64,000 bases of DNA from Perkinsus olseni (lineage: Eukaryota > Perkinsozoa > Perkinsida > Perkinsidae). Under the pieces are notes generated by a model. The model was not told the DNA's origin, did not search any database, and saw only the letters and a list, made by a program, of their open reading frames with translations. Location of the stretch: NCBI GenBank assembly GCA_013115135.1, contig JABANP010000095.1:10001-74000 (forward strand), in the 5' to 3' direction. Shown piece after piece: positions 32,998-42,567 of this stretch; the first letter of the stretch is position 1, and each line of letters begins with the position of its first letter. Both the position numbers and the translations under genes were made by a program.

Positions 32998-34166
32998 CTA
33001 TCCGTTTATCCCGGGTCTCCGGCACGCTAACTTCCGCAGCGTGTACTTGACGATAGTCGATACAACCAGGGCATTCACAGTGCAACCGTGAGATGCCACA
33101 CCACCTTTAGGGGAAAGATTCGGGTCTGCAGCTTGAGCGCTCTCACCCGCTGGTACTGCAACAAGGGAACTCTCCATCAGGATTACACTCAGACTTTTCT
33201 CGCGTGCCGTCGTCGGAAGGCCAACCCGCACCACACCTGAGCTACACTGTCGTAGGAGTATTGCAGAACCTCCCCACTTGAAGTCGCTTCTCCACGGTGT
33301 ATGTTGTTCCTTCTTATTAATGGCCACGGCAGTGGTTTCAGCCGGCATGCCTTCGGCTTCTTTCCGGCTCTCTTCTTGCACTGGAGAGAGGCGAGCTCAG
33401 TTCAGGGAACAGAGAAGATGGAGAATTATAAAGATAGCAAGATGGAGAGTCATAAATGAAGTTCACTTCAGATAGTAGGGTATATTGAGTGTCCGCGGCC
33501 TCGTATCAACATGCACGAGGCCAGAGCTGGAATGGTCTAGTTGGTTATGACGATCGCCTCACACGCGATAGGTCCCGAGTTCGACTCTCGGTTCCAGTAT
33601 TCTCACATTTGAAATTCCCAGTTTCGCTTTCCTTTTTCGGCAGTCTTCCCACCAACACCTTCATCCTCTCTAGCTCCCCTATCAGCTCATTCATTCGTCT
33701 CTCCAGCACACTGGCCTGCACGTCGACAAACCCGAGATCGCCGGCCGACGACTACAGCAGCGGCCGACCCGGTCATCCTTCGCCAACGCTTCATCCACGA
33801 GCTGTCGTATTTCCTCTCGACCACCCTCGGAAGGCATCGGCGGGGCTGAGGGGATGAGCTCTCGTTACTTTCCCTCAATCACACAGTGATTTACCTAGCG
33901 CCCGGCTGGTGGCGAAATTGAACTCCGATCCGCTAGAAATATCTTCAAAAATCTCACCGAGTAGAGCGATGGATCGTTCATGCCGTTCCAGCTGCCGTAG
34001 CCTGGGTATGTATACCACCTGACCGAAAACTTGCTCCACTTGATGACTCTTGCATTTCCTCAGTGGCCTCGACACTAACCTCGAACAGGTAGAGAACGGC
34101 CATGCAGAATAACGTCACTACACCGACGAGGACGGTGAGGAAGTCGACCGGCGGGCGGACCCCCAT
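32998..34166 (-). CDS. Single-pass membrane protein with coiled coil, hypothetical
   Basis: The first exon begins MGVRPPVDFLTVLVGVVTLF, a single membrane helix. Later exons read YIPRLRQLERHERSIALLGE (helical), GGREEIRQLVDEALAKDD, then ASVLERRMNELIGELERMKV (heptad-like coiled coil), ending GNF-K. Intron 33381-33606 (226 nt, GTGAGA...TCCAG) contains a complete antisense tRNA-Val. The frame continues LQEESRKEAEGMPAETTAVA and DFKWGGSAILLRQ, and ends near CTVNALVVSTIVKYTLRKL. Family unknown. Phase matches at each proposed join. The last intron (about 33195-33240) is less sure. Confidence 0.5.
33526..33598 (+). tRNA. tRNA-Val (anticodon CAC), inside neighbour's intron
   Basis: Same 73-nt sequence as 32526-32598 except for a couple of base differences (GGTCCCGAG versus GGACCCGAG, TCGACTC versus TCGATTC). 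All stems pair; anticodon CAC. It sits antisense in intron 33381-33606, its 3' end only a few nt from the intron's GTGAGA donor. The flanking sequences of the two copies are unrelated. Confidence 0.85.
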
Positions 34167-34258
34167 TAATGATGGGAAGAAAAACTTATCGAAAACTGAG
34201 CGACTAGAGATCCTCAGAGGTTGAGGGATTCAATAAGGCAGCGCAACATCAGTGCAAC

Positions 34259-34987
34259 TTAGGAAGCATGATGCCATGGTTCATGGTCAAAGGCCGAGGT
34301 CAGTCCAGAATGACAAGGGACTTCTTCTTCCTTTACTGTACTCCCTACTAGAGAGTTCTGAAGGGTCGACCAATACCGGCAAGAAGGACCTCTCAAGATC
34401 GTACTCGGGTTCGATCGGAGGCTGTCACCGCCATTGCTCGTGTGAACCGGTTTCTGGCAAGAACCATCACCATCTCGAGAGGAGTATCGCTCTACTCTTG
34501 ATCTCCTCGCGGATCCCTCATCACAAACATCCACCACCCTCCTCAACAGTCGATGCCGTACTCCCAGCAAGGACTCCCTACTCGCCCTCCTGAACACCCC
34601 GGGAATGTCGCCAAGACATCTTCGTGTCACCCCATGCCTGAGTAAAGCCAACGTTGTCCTCCATGATATGTCCTCATCCTCTCGGACGCTCTTCTTCAGA
34701 TAAGGTTGGATTGCAACCGGCGGGGCCAGCTGACCTGAACGTGCAACTTCACCCCGTTTGCACGACCGTACATCCATTCGTCCAGAGAACAAATTCGGTC
34801 GAAAATTGACGGAAAGAAATTCGACAGGCACCGGTCTGAAACACTTCCACGCCGATGGTGACTGATGATGGTTTACACTCATTAAACTGTTTTTCTTTCC
34901 ATCATAGATTTTCTGCCGATTAATCCGCACTCCTCGGAAAACGCGCGATCGCGGTGAAGCCGCAGAGTCACTTCGCCGCGCTGTCAA
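34259..34987 (-). CDS. Long basic open frame, doubtful
   Basis: 242 codons without a stop, rich in Arg and Ser, no recognised domain. It runs through a T-arm-like sequence (ACTCGGGTTCGATCGG, about 34398-34415) that elsewhere in the window marks introns, so at best it is several exons read through introns. It lies upstream of, and on the same strand as, the membrane-protein gene. Confidence 0.2.
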   Translation of the reverse strand: MTARRSDSAASPRSRVFRGVRINRQKIYDGKKNSLMSVNHHQSPSAWKCFRPVPVEFLSVNFRPNLFSGRMDVRSCKRGEVARSGQLAPPVAIQPYLKKSVREDEDISWRTTLALLRHGVTRRCLGDIPGVFRRASRESLLGVRHRLLRRVVDVCDEGSARRSRVERYSSRDGDGSCQKPVHTSNGGDSLRSNPSTILRGPSCRYWSTLQNSLVGSTVKEEEVPCHSGLTSAFDHEPWHHAS

Positions 34988-35130
34988 TAGTTAAGGTATC
35001 TTCCCTCACACGATTCTTCCGAGTGCGCAATCACCATGCGGAAGGGAATGTACTTATCATCGTCATACTCGGAAATATTACAACTCATCTCTTTCTAAGC
35101 TTTTTTGTTCTGTATGCAAAAACGAATATT

Positions 35131-35204
35131 CCCCGGTGACGGTGAGTGAACATTACTTGACCTATTTCGTATCTTCTATGAATGAAGCTATGATACTTCT
35201 GCAG
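35131..35204. repeat. 74-nt intron-like repeat, copy 1
   Basis: CCCGGTGACGGTGAGTGAA...GTATCTTCTATGAATGAAGC...GATACTTCTGCAG. Same length and about 85-90 percent identical by eye to 42494-42567. Both begin with a GTGAGT/GTGGGT donor-like motif preceded by GGTGAC and end in CAG, and both fold as a GTATCTTC...GAAGC-GATAC hairpin. Confidence 0.7.
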
Positions 35205-35216
35205 TTCCTGTATTGA

Positions 35217-35663
35217 TCACACGCTACCCCGATTGATGGCGGTCATTTCCCTCTCGAACCAAATCCGCAGTCGTCGGGCTTCCTTCGGCAAGTCACGCGA
35301 GATGGCTACGTAAATCCACAGGATCTCGTCTACAAGTGCCTAGCAACAGAGAAATCCGTAAGTTGCCAGAGTCAACCTAAGATTTCCGCCGGCCCTGCCC
35401 GTCCTCTCCGACCTCCCTCTCGTCTTTCATCGCCGCCTTCCCTTCAGGTTTTCTCACTAAAGCTCAAAAAAAACAGCCGTCCCTGGAATCGAACCCGGGA
35501 CCTCACCCAGCCCCTCCAGCGCAGCCATCTGCTGCGCCCATGTCCTCCCCAGTTGAGGTGCCGTGTTCAGTCGTTCGCCCGTGAGCAAATCTACGGAATA
35601 CGGCCGAGGTAGGTCAGCTCTCCTAGGTGAGAGCCTGCTGGGCTTGACAGATTCTGAAAACAC
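35217..35663 (-). CDS. Hypothetical protein, possibly mitochondrial
   Basis: Exon 1 begins MFSESVKPSRLSPRRADLPR (basic and serine-rich, presequence-like) and ends AALEGL. A 50-nt intron with GGTCCCGGGTTCGATTCCAGGG (about 35461-35511) leads to RKPEGKAAMKDEREVGEDGQ. A short intron with a CTTAG acceptor follows, then a helical exon ALVDEILWIYVAISRDLPKE and RLRIWFEREMTAINRGSV, stop 35217-35219. The family is not recognised; a small organellar assembly factor is a guess. Confidence 0.4.
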
Positions 35664-35789
35664 TCTTGAAACTCGGTGGTGTCCGTAGTCTGACTGTTGG
35701 TGACTGGGGAATAAAGTTTGTTACTGAGCCGCTGCTGAAACACGTACTTTACAAGAAAATGAAATTATGCTACCCAAAAATTCATTGAG

Positions 35790-36030
35790 AAATTTATGTT
35801 TGTGTAGTGAATTTATATAATTTTGGTAAATTTACACAATTTTTGACGAATTTACACAATTTCTGACAAATTTACACAATTTTTGGTAAATTTACACAAT
35901 TTTTGACGAATTTACACAATTTTTGGTAAATTTACACAATTTTTGACGAGTTTGCACAATTTTTGGTAAATTTACACAATTTTTGACGAGTTTGCACAAT
36001 TTTTTGAAAATTTACGAAATTTATTTACAT
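35790..36030. repeat. AT-rich 20-bp tandem repeat
   Basis: Alternating units TTTACACAATTTTTGACGAA and TTTACACAATTTTTGGTAAA, about eleven copies, with a higher-order 40-bp period. Non-coding. Confidence 0.9.
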
Positions 36031-36076
36031 GAAATAACGTTTCATCAAAATACCGTCGTCTGGTGAGGAGGGACAA

Positions 36077-36226
36077 ATGCACAGACTAGCTCAGAGAATT
36101 ATACAGGAGTATCGCAAATTGCGGTATCCATACCGAAGGAAGTTCGAAGCCCGTCAACAATCACCCGAGCGTTTCCTTATCTTCCGTGCTGCTCTGAAGT
36201 CACTCAAGGAGCGAGAGGGCTGGTGA
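36077..36226 (+). CDS. Small basic ORF, 49 codons
   Basis: ATG at 36077 to stop 36224-36226. Sequence starts MHRLAQRIIQEYRKLRYPYR and ends LKSLKEREGW: one or two amphipathic basic helices with an EYRKLRYPYRRKF segment. This recalls the LYR-motif proteins of mitochondria, but at 49 residues it is shorter than that family and the motif is not exact. It lies between two satellites. It may be an exon of a larger gene. Confidence 0.3.
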   Translation: MHRLAQRIIQEYRKLRYPYRRKFEARQQSPERFLIFRAALKSLKEREGW

Positions 36227-36339
36227 GAGGCGGGAGGGGCACGAGGATTCAGATACCTACACCCATCATCACGGATGGGCACTCTTCACTGATACCCTCC
36301 GAGCACTTGAGATGATCGGAAGAGCGTGCGAATGTCGAC

Positions 36340-36590
36340 TGATCGTAAACTGATCATGAACTGATCGTGAACTGATCGTAAACTGATCGTAAACTGATCG
36401 TGAACTGATCGTAAACTGATCGTAAACTGATCGTGAACTGATCGTAAACTGATCGTACACTGATTGAAACTGATCGTAAACTGATCGTAAACTGATCGTG
36501 AACTGATCGTAAACTGATCGTAAACTGATCGTGAACTGATCGTAAACTGATCGTGAACTGATCGTAAACTGATCGTGAACGGATCATTCA
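36340..36590. repeat. 11-bp tandem repeat
   Basis: About 22 copies of TGATCGTAAAC or TGATCGTGAAC, mixing the two variants irregularly. The TGATC core is palindromic (GATC). Confidence 0.95.
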
Positions 36591-37302
36591 GCTTGTAGAC
36601 TACAAGCTACAAGTTGTAGTGAGAGTAACGGGGATTTGTCAAGAGCATCAGCGAACAACGATCAGTACGAATGACGCATAATCAACTCAAAGTAGGTGAG
36701 ACGATAAGAGCGTTGTAGGTAAGAGTGCCAATGGGCGAGAGAAGAGGCTAGTTAGCACGCGAGCGTGAAAGCAATGGCTATCACCATCATGGCGACTAAT
36801 GAATCATCATCTTCACGTACGCGAGGCGATGGTATCAATCAAGGCTGAGCGGGAAGAAGCATCTGACCATCACCTTGGTGTCACGTGACTGTAAAGAGGA
36901 TTGCTCAGGACCATCGGTGCGAAACGGTAAGATTCTTCCTCCACAACCATCTCCCTCGGCCGAGCCATCCGACCGCATATCCTTTCTTGCTCTTCACGAC
37001 TTCTCCGAGGTCCCGCTAACACCGGAGATGCGGACTCCTACGATGGACTCTACTCACGCTCAGCTCAGCCACCATCTACGGACCTCGCTTACAACACTGC
37101 AACAACAAGGACGACTGCAAAGCCTCTGGAGCATCGTCCTCTCTTGCTCCCTGCTTAGACAACGCTCTTCGACCTTGGCCCGAGCCTCCATCCTGTGGGA
37201 AGATTCCGGGCGAAAATCGGATGCGGTAAGAGACAGTACAAAAACGAGAAATAAACTACTACTGATTTGGAGAAAAATAAATAGTTACCATTTCAACCAT
37301 TT
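36591..37302 (+). other. Possible coding exon, unassigned
   Basis: A plus frame at about 36930-37220 reads SDRISFLALHDFSEVPLTPE and QLSHHLRTSLTTLQQQGRLQ. The second part is helical and slightly like the LisH/FOP-type N-terminus of centrosomal proteins. Evidence is weak. Confidence 0.25.
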
Positions 37303-37480
37303 CAGTAAATTGTTTATTATTATTATTATTATTGCTATTTCCCATCTATCACAGTAAATTGTTTATTATTATTATTATTGCTATTTCCCATCTATCACAG
37401 TAAATTGTTTATTGTTATTGCCATTTCCCATCTATCACAGTAAATTGTTTATTATTATTGCTATTTCCCATCTAACGTCC
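37303..37480. repeat. Tandem repeat with internal (ATT)n
   Basis: Four units of CAGTAAATTGTTTATT(ATT)nGCTATTTCCCATCTATCA with n varying from about 0 to 4. Confidence 0.9.
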
Positions 37481-37710
37481 AAATTTTATTATGATAATTA
37501 TTCTACCATTTTCAGTAGCAATATTACTTACAATAGTAAATTATTAGTGTTTGGATACTCTGCGCCGTGTGACAATTCAGTGGCGTACGCGCTGGGACTG
37601 CTATGACTCTGAGTTCTGATCTGCGTTGATATTGATCTGTGTCGTTGTCTCTGTATGTGTTAGCTGCGTAGCTAGGCGCGGTGTAAGTCTGTATAAGACT
37701 GAGTGTATAC
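37481..37710. other. No gene recognised
   Basis: Short open frames only, between the tandem repeat and the MITE-like element. Confidence 0.4.
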
Positions 37711-38338
37711 TGGAGTTTCACCTGTTTAACACGTAAAACAGTTTCACGCGAAGTGTTTTACGCGAAAAACGCGATGTGTTGTGTAGTCATATCACTTCGC
37801 GTGATAACGCTGGTGTAAAACGCAATAACGCGTTTAACACTAAAGTCAAAACGCGTTATAACACGTAGTACGCGTGATGGCGTTAGAAAAACGCGTTTTT
37901 CACTACACGTGTAAAAATGTGGCTATTTTAACGCGTTATAACGTTATCCCTGTCGGTCTCATATTCGTAGGCTAGGCGGTCGGCCGCCAAGGGCGGTCTG
38001 TGCCTGTCGTATTCATGTAAACCTTGACTTCCTTTATGGCCAGCAAACCGGTATAGGTCTGTAATAATCATCGTATGCGTAGATAAAGTATTTGAACACC
38101 CATGCTGTTGAGTTGATGGTCAGGGAGAGTGTCTGTCGTCGCAATGACGAGTTTTTGCTGGGAAAAAATGGCAGTCTTGGATATAACACCAGGGGCGTTA
38201 TGATCACGCGTTTTACACCGAGTGTATATAACACATTTCGCGTTTCACGCGTTATATGTGGTATTTCAGGCCATGACGCGTTGTGTTATGCGTTATGCGT
38301 TAAACACTGGCGTTTTACATAACGGGGGTGAAACTCCA
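37711..38338. mobile_element. MITE-like element, 628 bp, CG-palindrome rich
   Basis: Bounded by TGGAGTTTCACC and the exact inverse GGTGAAACTCCA. The interior is dense in ACGCG, AACGCGTT and GCGTTTTACGC palindromes and can fold into long stems. It shares its termini with the 124-bp element at 17300-17423. No transposase is encoded, so it would need help in trans. No target duplication is obvious. Confidence 0.65.
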
Positions 38339-39459
38339 CTGTGTGCTGAACAGTTGTGTCCCAGCGCTGTCCCTTTAACGTGAATGTTCTCTAGCCATAC
38401 TCAGTCAGTATGCAAAGTTGACAATACTTTGGTTTCTCTTCTATCGGCTTGGCTGTTGCGCTACTCTGTGACGGCTACATGAATACAGCATCAAGTGACT
38501 TATTGGCAAGCCTCATTCCTGTGGCGTCCTCTGGGTTATTATCTGCGTACTCCTCTGCGGTATCTATTGCTCCTCGGATACTATTGGGTTTACACTGTTC
38601 ACATCACTCAGTTATTAGTAAGGATCATTGGTTATTGACTAGTATGGTTACTGAAAATGGGCGTAGCTCTGGGCCACCCGCAGATGGGACTCGAACGGTT
38701 GATGACAGCTACGGGCGTGCTTCCAGCTCCCCTAAAACAGTCATTAGTCACCCTATTGCGACTATTTACTACTGGTATCAATAAATAACTATTTCCATAA
38801 AAACAAAACGACTACCACTAGTGTCTATCAAGTACTAATATCGAGGCAGCAGTCACCTGTCAATCACCTCCTCCCGTAGTCCCTCCGAGGTTCACAAAGC
38901 CGTTCAAAGATCCGTCTCCGTTCCTCCAGCCCGAGCCTAGATCCCCTAGTCCGACCATCAGCCGGCTGAAGACACCTCTCCTTCCCCCACAGGTCTCCCA
39001 CTTCCCGATCTTACTTCGCCATTCTCGGGTGTCGAGAATGCATCCGAGGCCCGGGTAGATCCACGACCTACATGAGCTCAGAAATTCCGAAAATGCCGAG
39101 CCTTACTCGCGCTGGTGCTCCGACCAGCCGACTCCACCCCGGTGTGACACTTAGACCGCTCTTGGAGACCCTACGGAGCGAGAACGAAAATCTACACCCT
39201 GAGACACCTCACTTTGCGTCCTCCGGCCTGCTCGGAAGGGCAAACCCGTAGAACCTAAGAGAGCCGCATCTCGAGGGAAGCCGCAACCCCCGGGGAAATG
39301 TGGTTAGACAGTTTTTCGCTGCTCCGATGAGGAGCTGCACTGAAGACAGACGATGAAAGAATAGGATGGCAAATCTCGGGTCGGTCTGTGACACTCTCCA
39401 GTATGAGCTGGACCCGATGACGGCTAGGAGGGCATCTAAAGTAATTTGTCTCGCAGACA
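38339..39459. other. No firm gene
   Basis: A plus open frame at 38449-38784 crosses a T-arm-like sequence (GATGGGACTCGAACGG, about 38683), and a minus frame at 39209-39478 has no recognisable motif. Exons of unknown genes may be present. Confidence 0.3.
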
Positions 39460-39719
39460 TCAGCAGGCCCCTAGACAATCAACGAGGTGCCAGTAGATGC
39501 CAGGAATCCAGAACAAGATGATGATCAGGAGGAGCACCGTAGCCATCTTCGAACGGTGAGAGTATCACCGGGAACTGACCTCGTTCCCAGCATCATCAAC
39601 AGACGAAACGTACCCAAACATCCGTAATATATTAAATAGGGTTGGGGTGGTATTGGAGTGAATCTGAGGTAATAGCGGACGCCCTTCCACAGATTCTCAG
39701 CATCTCCAGTTTTCGGCAA
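39460..39719 (-). CDS. Small membrane protein, weak Pmp3 resemblance
   Basis: The last exon (39546-39460) encodes KMATVLLLIIILFWIPGIYW followed by HLVD and ends at a stop at 39460-39462. The LL-IILxWIPGxxxH pattern resembles the second membrane helix of Pmp3/UPF0057 proteolipids. An upstream open frame (39719-39550) contains FTPIPPQPYLIYYGCLG. The first helix typical of Pmp3 is not evident, so this is only suggestive. Confidence 0.25.
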
Positions 39720-40405
39720 AAGTTGGTATTTTGCGCCGTGGCTGCTATGAATTTGCGGGGGAAATTTCTTCGAATTTTTCGAGAAGAGTTTTGCTCTGAC
39801 GCATTGAGGTTATGTTATGAAAACCACAATAATCTAAGCCCTCAAGATGCAATGCTATACTCGGTTACGTGACAGCGTTCTTAAATCTGATACGCTACCG
39901 ATTTTAGGAATGCCGTGATGTGAGTACGACTACGACCGTCCCTACCTCAACGACCTCCGCCCCGGAGGTCAGGTTTACTCATCAGTTGCCTTAGGGCCTT
40001 GTGAGCCAGCTTGGGACGAAGGTAGGTGCCTGATGCCGGCACAGCTAGCAATAATAGGATGATGGGGATGCCCACCATCGAGGGGCCTAGGTCGGACTGA
40101 GGGCATTGGCAGCATTGTCCGTAGCAAAACTTGGGTGGTTATAATCAGCCCAACTCCACCTCCCCAGAGTGTAGTGAACTCCCCCCGTCATGGGTACCAT
40201 AATTTGTGATACTCTTGTGTAATTTTCTGAGCTAGGCTGTGCATTTGTCTCTCCTCGCTAGACCACGTCATTTTAATGTTATTACGATATTGTGGTGCAC
40301 ATTTGAGCATCAGATCAGTATCTCTTCCTATATCCCTATTACTGGCTGAAGCATGGTTTTGTTAAGTCAAGAGGGAAATAACAACAGAGCGATGAAAGAT
40401 GGGTT
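39720..40405. other. No gene recognised
   Basis: Short open frames with no motif. Confidence 0.4.
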
Positions 40406-40753
40406 TCACCACGATCTCTCCCGAACCCCTAACTTGGGTATCATGACCATGTGCATTGGAAAGCACCGACAACTCCTCTCGAGGAGGATTTCGTCTGCGT
40501 ATGCCAGAAAGGACAACTTTATTTCATTAATGATACTCTCTCTCGTACGAGGTATTTCCCCATTCCCTCGTGGTCGAGCTAGCCGACGGGCTGCCTTTCG
40601 TGATGGGAATTTTGTAAACTCGCCCGAGTACGAACGCAAAGTAGTTCGCCGTCCCATCGTTGACGGAATTTTCACCCAGGGCTCAGCTTCAGTAATGACT
40701 AATGAGTACCCAAATTTATCCGCAGCCCGCTCTACCGATCCTCTCAAATCCAC
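40406..40753 (-). CDS. Hypothetical protein, basic
   Basis: 115-codon frame from ATG 40753: MDLRGSVERAADKFGYSLVI then WVKIPSTMGRRTTLRSYSGE and RTRESIINEIKLSFLAYADE. Alternating helices and basic loops, no family recognised. The 3' end may lie in a further exon. It is on the same strand as the HAD gene and just downstream of it, too close for a long promoter. Confidence 0.4.
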   Translation of the reverse strand: MDLRGSVERAADKFGYSLVITEAEPWVKIPSTMGRRTTLRSYSGEFTKFPSRKAARRLARPRGNGEIPRTRESIINEIKLSFLAYADEILLERSCRCFPMHMVMIPKLGVRERSW

Positions 40754-40826
40754 AACCAGCTCGCCCAGCTCCTCCTAATTTTCAAGGAGTACGAATTGAA
40801 GTAACAAAAACAACAACAAAACAATC

Positions 40827-41687
40827 TCACGGATTCTCCTTAATGACACAATCGATCAACTTAGAGACATCCCGGATCACGTGAGTAGCTCCGGCAGCCC
40901 ACAGCGCCTCAGGAGAGCTCAGACCAGTACCGTACACACCAACGCGCCATCCGAAGCCCGCTCCAACCTAAGATACGCTCACAATCGATCAACTGATCGA
41001 TTTTCATACACCTAGCTACCTTCATATCCATAGGATGATCACCAACCATCATCGCTTCTGTCAAGTCCCCACACTCCCATTTTTCCAATAAAAATTTTAC
41101 CCCGTCATCACTCGGCTTCGGTCGGAAATCCATATCACCTCCGACGATACCGTCCACGTCGCTCGGCGAGAGGCCCTGAGCTTCTAGGAACCGCTCAGTA
41201 GCAGCTACCTGAGGAAACGTAAGATGTAGCAAGATAGCAAGATTATCACACTTACATCGTCTAGTGACAAAACTCCGATTTTCTGAACTCCCAATACCCG
41301 CAAGTCTCCGAAAAGCGCTTGTAAGTTGCTCGCCGGTACGAAAGTGGGTCGATAGTCTTTCATGTGGGCCATCACCGGTCCTGCTGGAATGCCACTATCC
41401 TCCACCCTCCGCGCCATCTCCGAGTTGCTCACTGAAAAAATAATAAAATCTTCGCAGTGCGCGATTGAAGAATCATATCCTCACCCGTCATACATAACGC
41501 ATCTTCCTTAAAACGCTTCCGCTCGGAGTCGAACCCGAGCACGTTCTCCAACCTCCGCGGCTCCACGCCGAACTCATCGCTCATCCGCTTCGCCAAAACC
41601 TCCACTGACGCTCCCGTAGGTTTTATTCAGATCCAGCAGGGTGCCGTCCTTGTCGAAGATCAAATATCTCGGCACTCTATTCACCAT
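40827..41687 (-). CDS. HAD-superfamily phosphatase (phosphoglycolate phosphatase-like)
   Basis: Haloacid-dehalogenase hydrolase; probably dephosphorylates a small phosphoester. Motif I RYLIFDKDGTLLDLN is in exon 1 (start ATG 41687 after a possible presequence). A helical cap follows, then GIPAGPVMAHMKDYRPTFVP, then FRPKPSDDGVKFLLEKW with the motif III lysine, and motif IV MMVGDHPMDMK. Intron 40968-41019 (52 nt) joins this to VGAGFGWRVGVYGTGL, matching the usual GD..DMxxGxxAGW.xVGVxTG. Other introns: 41209-41255 (47 nt) and 41432-41484 (53 nt). One more frame change lies near 41600. Stop 40827-40829. Introns 40968-41019 and 41432-41484 carry hairpins of two dispersed families. Confidence 0.8.
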
Positions 41688-42493
41688 TCGCAACGCGGCA
41701 CGGGAAAACGTCTTCGCTGGAAATAGTAGCAAATCTAAAATATAGAAAAAAAAATTGAAAGATTCCCTTAAGAATACAGAAAAAACAGCAACCCAAGGCC
41801 GTCACCGCTGACAAGAAAATTCACCGCCCTCACACCTGCCCGGTCTGCCGATAAACTCCTTCAGAATTCTCTCATACCATATTTTCCTTATATCCTTTCG
41901 TTGCTCATAACCACTCTCCAGCGCTCCTCAGCCACACAGGTTTCAAGTGCTTATGAATCATACCACACCATCCCCGAATCACTTCCATGAGCTCTGGCCT
42001 TCCGCTGTCGCTTTTGAACTTTTGGTTGTTCAGGAATAAACTCGAAAATATATGAAAAATTTCGGAAAAATTCGACGCTCAAAGTGGAAAAATTTCGGTC
42101 CTTTTAAAATTAGAAATCGTTGAACGGTAGAATCCATCGGGAAATGGTGGAGTTCGCAGACAAGACGGACCACGGATTTTACCGCGCGCCACGAAATTCC
42201 GCCCAAACATTGAGAACCCAACCCATAGCCTGTTCGAGAATCTTTCAAGAAACTGCCGGAGGAATGAGAACAGGGCCCCCTGATGACCACTGGTATAATC
42301 AGCGTCACTGCGCCACAAAATTGGTCATCGGCTCGCCTTCAGACGGCAGCAGGTCAACCCGGAAATGCCATAGAAATGACTCCACCGCGTTTCGAACCCG
42401 GAGCCTCCAGGGGATCTCAGCAGTATGTGAATAGATTCTGTGTGAGCGCTTGATAAGCGTTTTGACAATGGGACACTACCAGAAACGATTATT
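41688..42493. other. Unassigned, one introner-like sequence
   Basis: A minus open frame (about 42318-42079) contains GGAATTTCGTGGCGCGCGGT, which recurs in a kinase intron at about 10930-10952. The stretch is probably an intron flanked by unrecognised exons. A T-arm-like GTTTCGAACCCGGAGC lies at 42391-42406. Confidence 0.35.
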
Positions 42494-42567
42494 GCCCGGT
42501 GACGGTGGGTGAATATGACTTGACCTATTTCGTATCTTCTATGAATGAAGCTAAGATACTTCCACAG
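42494..42567. repeat. 74-nt intron-like repeat, copy 2
   Basis: Second copy of the repeat at 35131-35204, in the same orientation: GTGGGTG near its start, a GTATCTTC...AAGATAC hairpin, and an end in CCACAG. Confidence 0.7.

Noticed and set aside
35790..36590. CRISPR-like regular repeats
   Set aside because: The repeats are direct tandem satellites without unique spacers, in a eukaryotic genome.
40968..41019. Restriction-site-like or bacterial operator reading of the ATCGATC palindrome
   Set aside because: The palindrome lies in a spliced-out segment of a eukaryotic gene and recurs in other introns; no regulatory context supports an operator.
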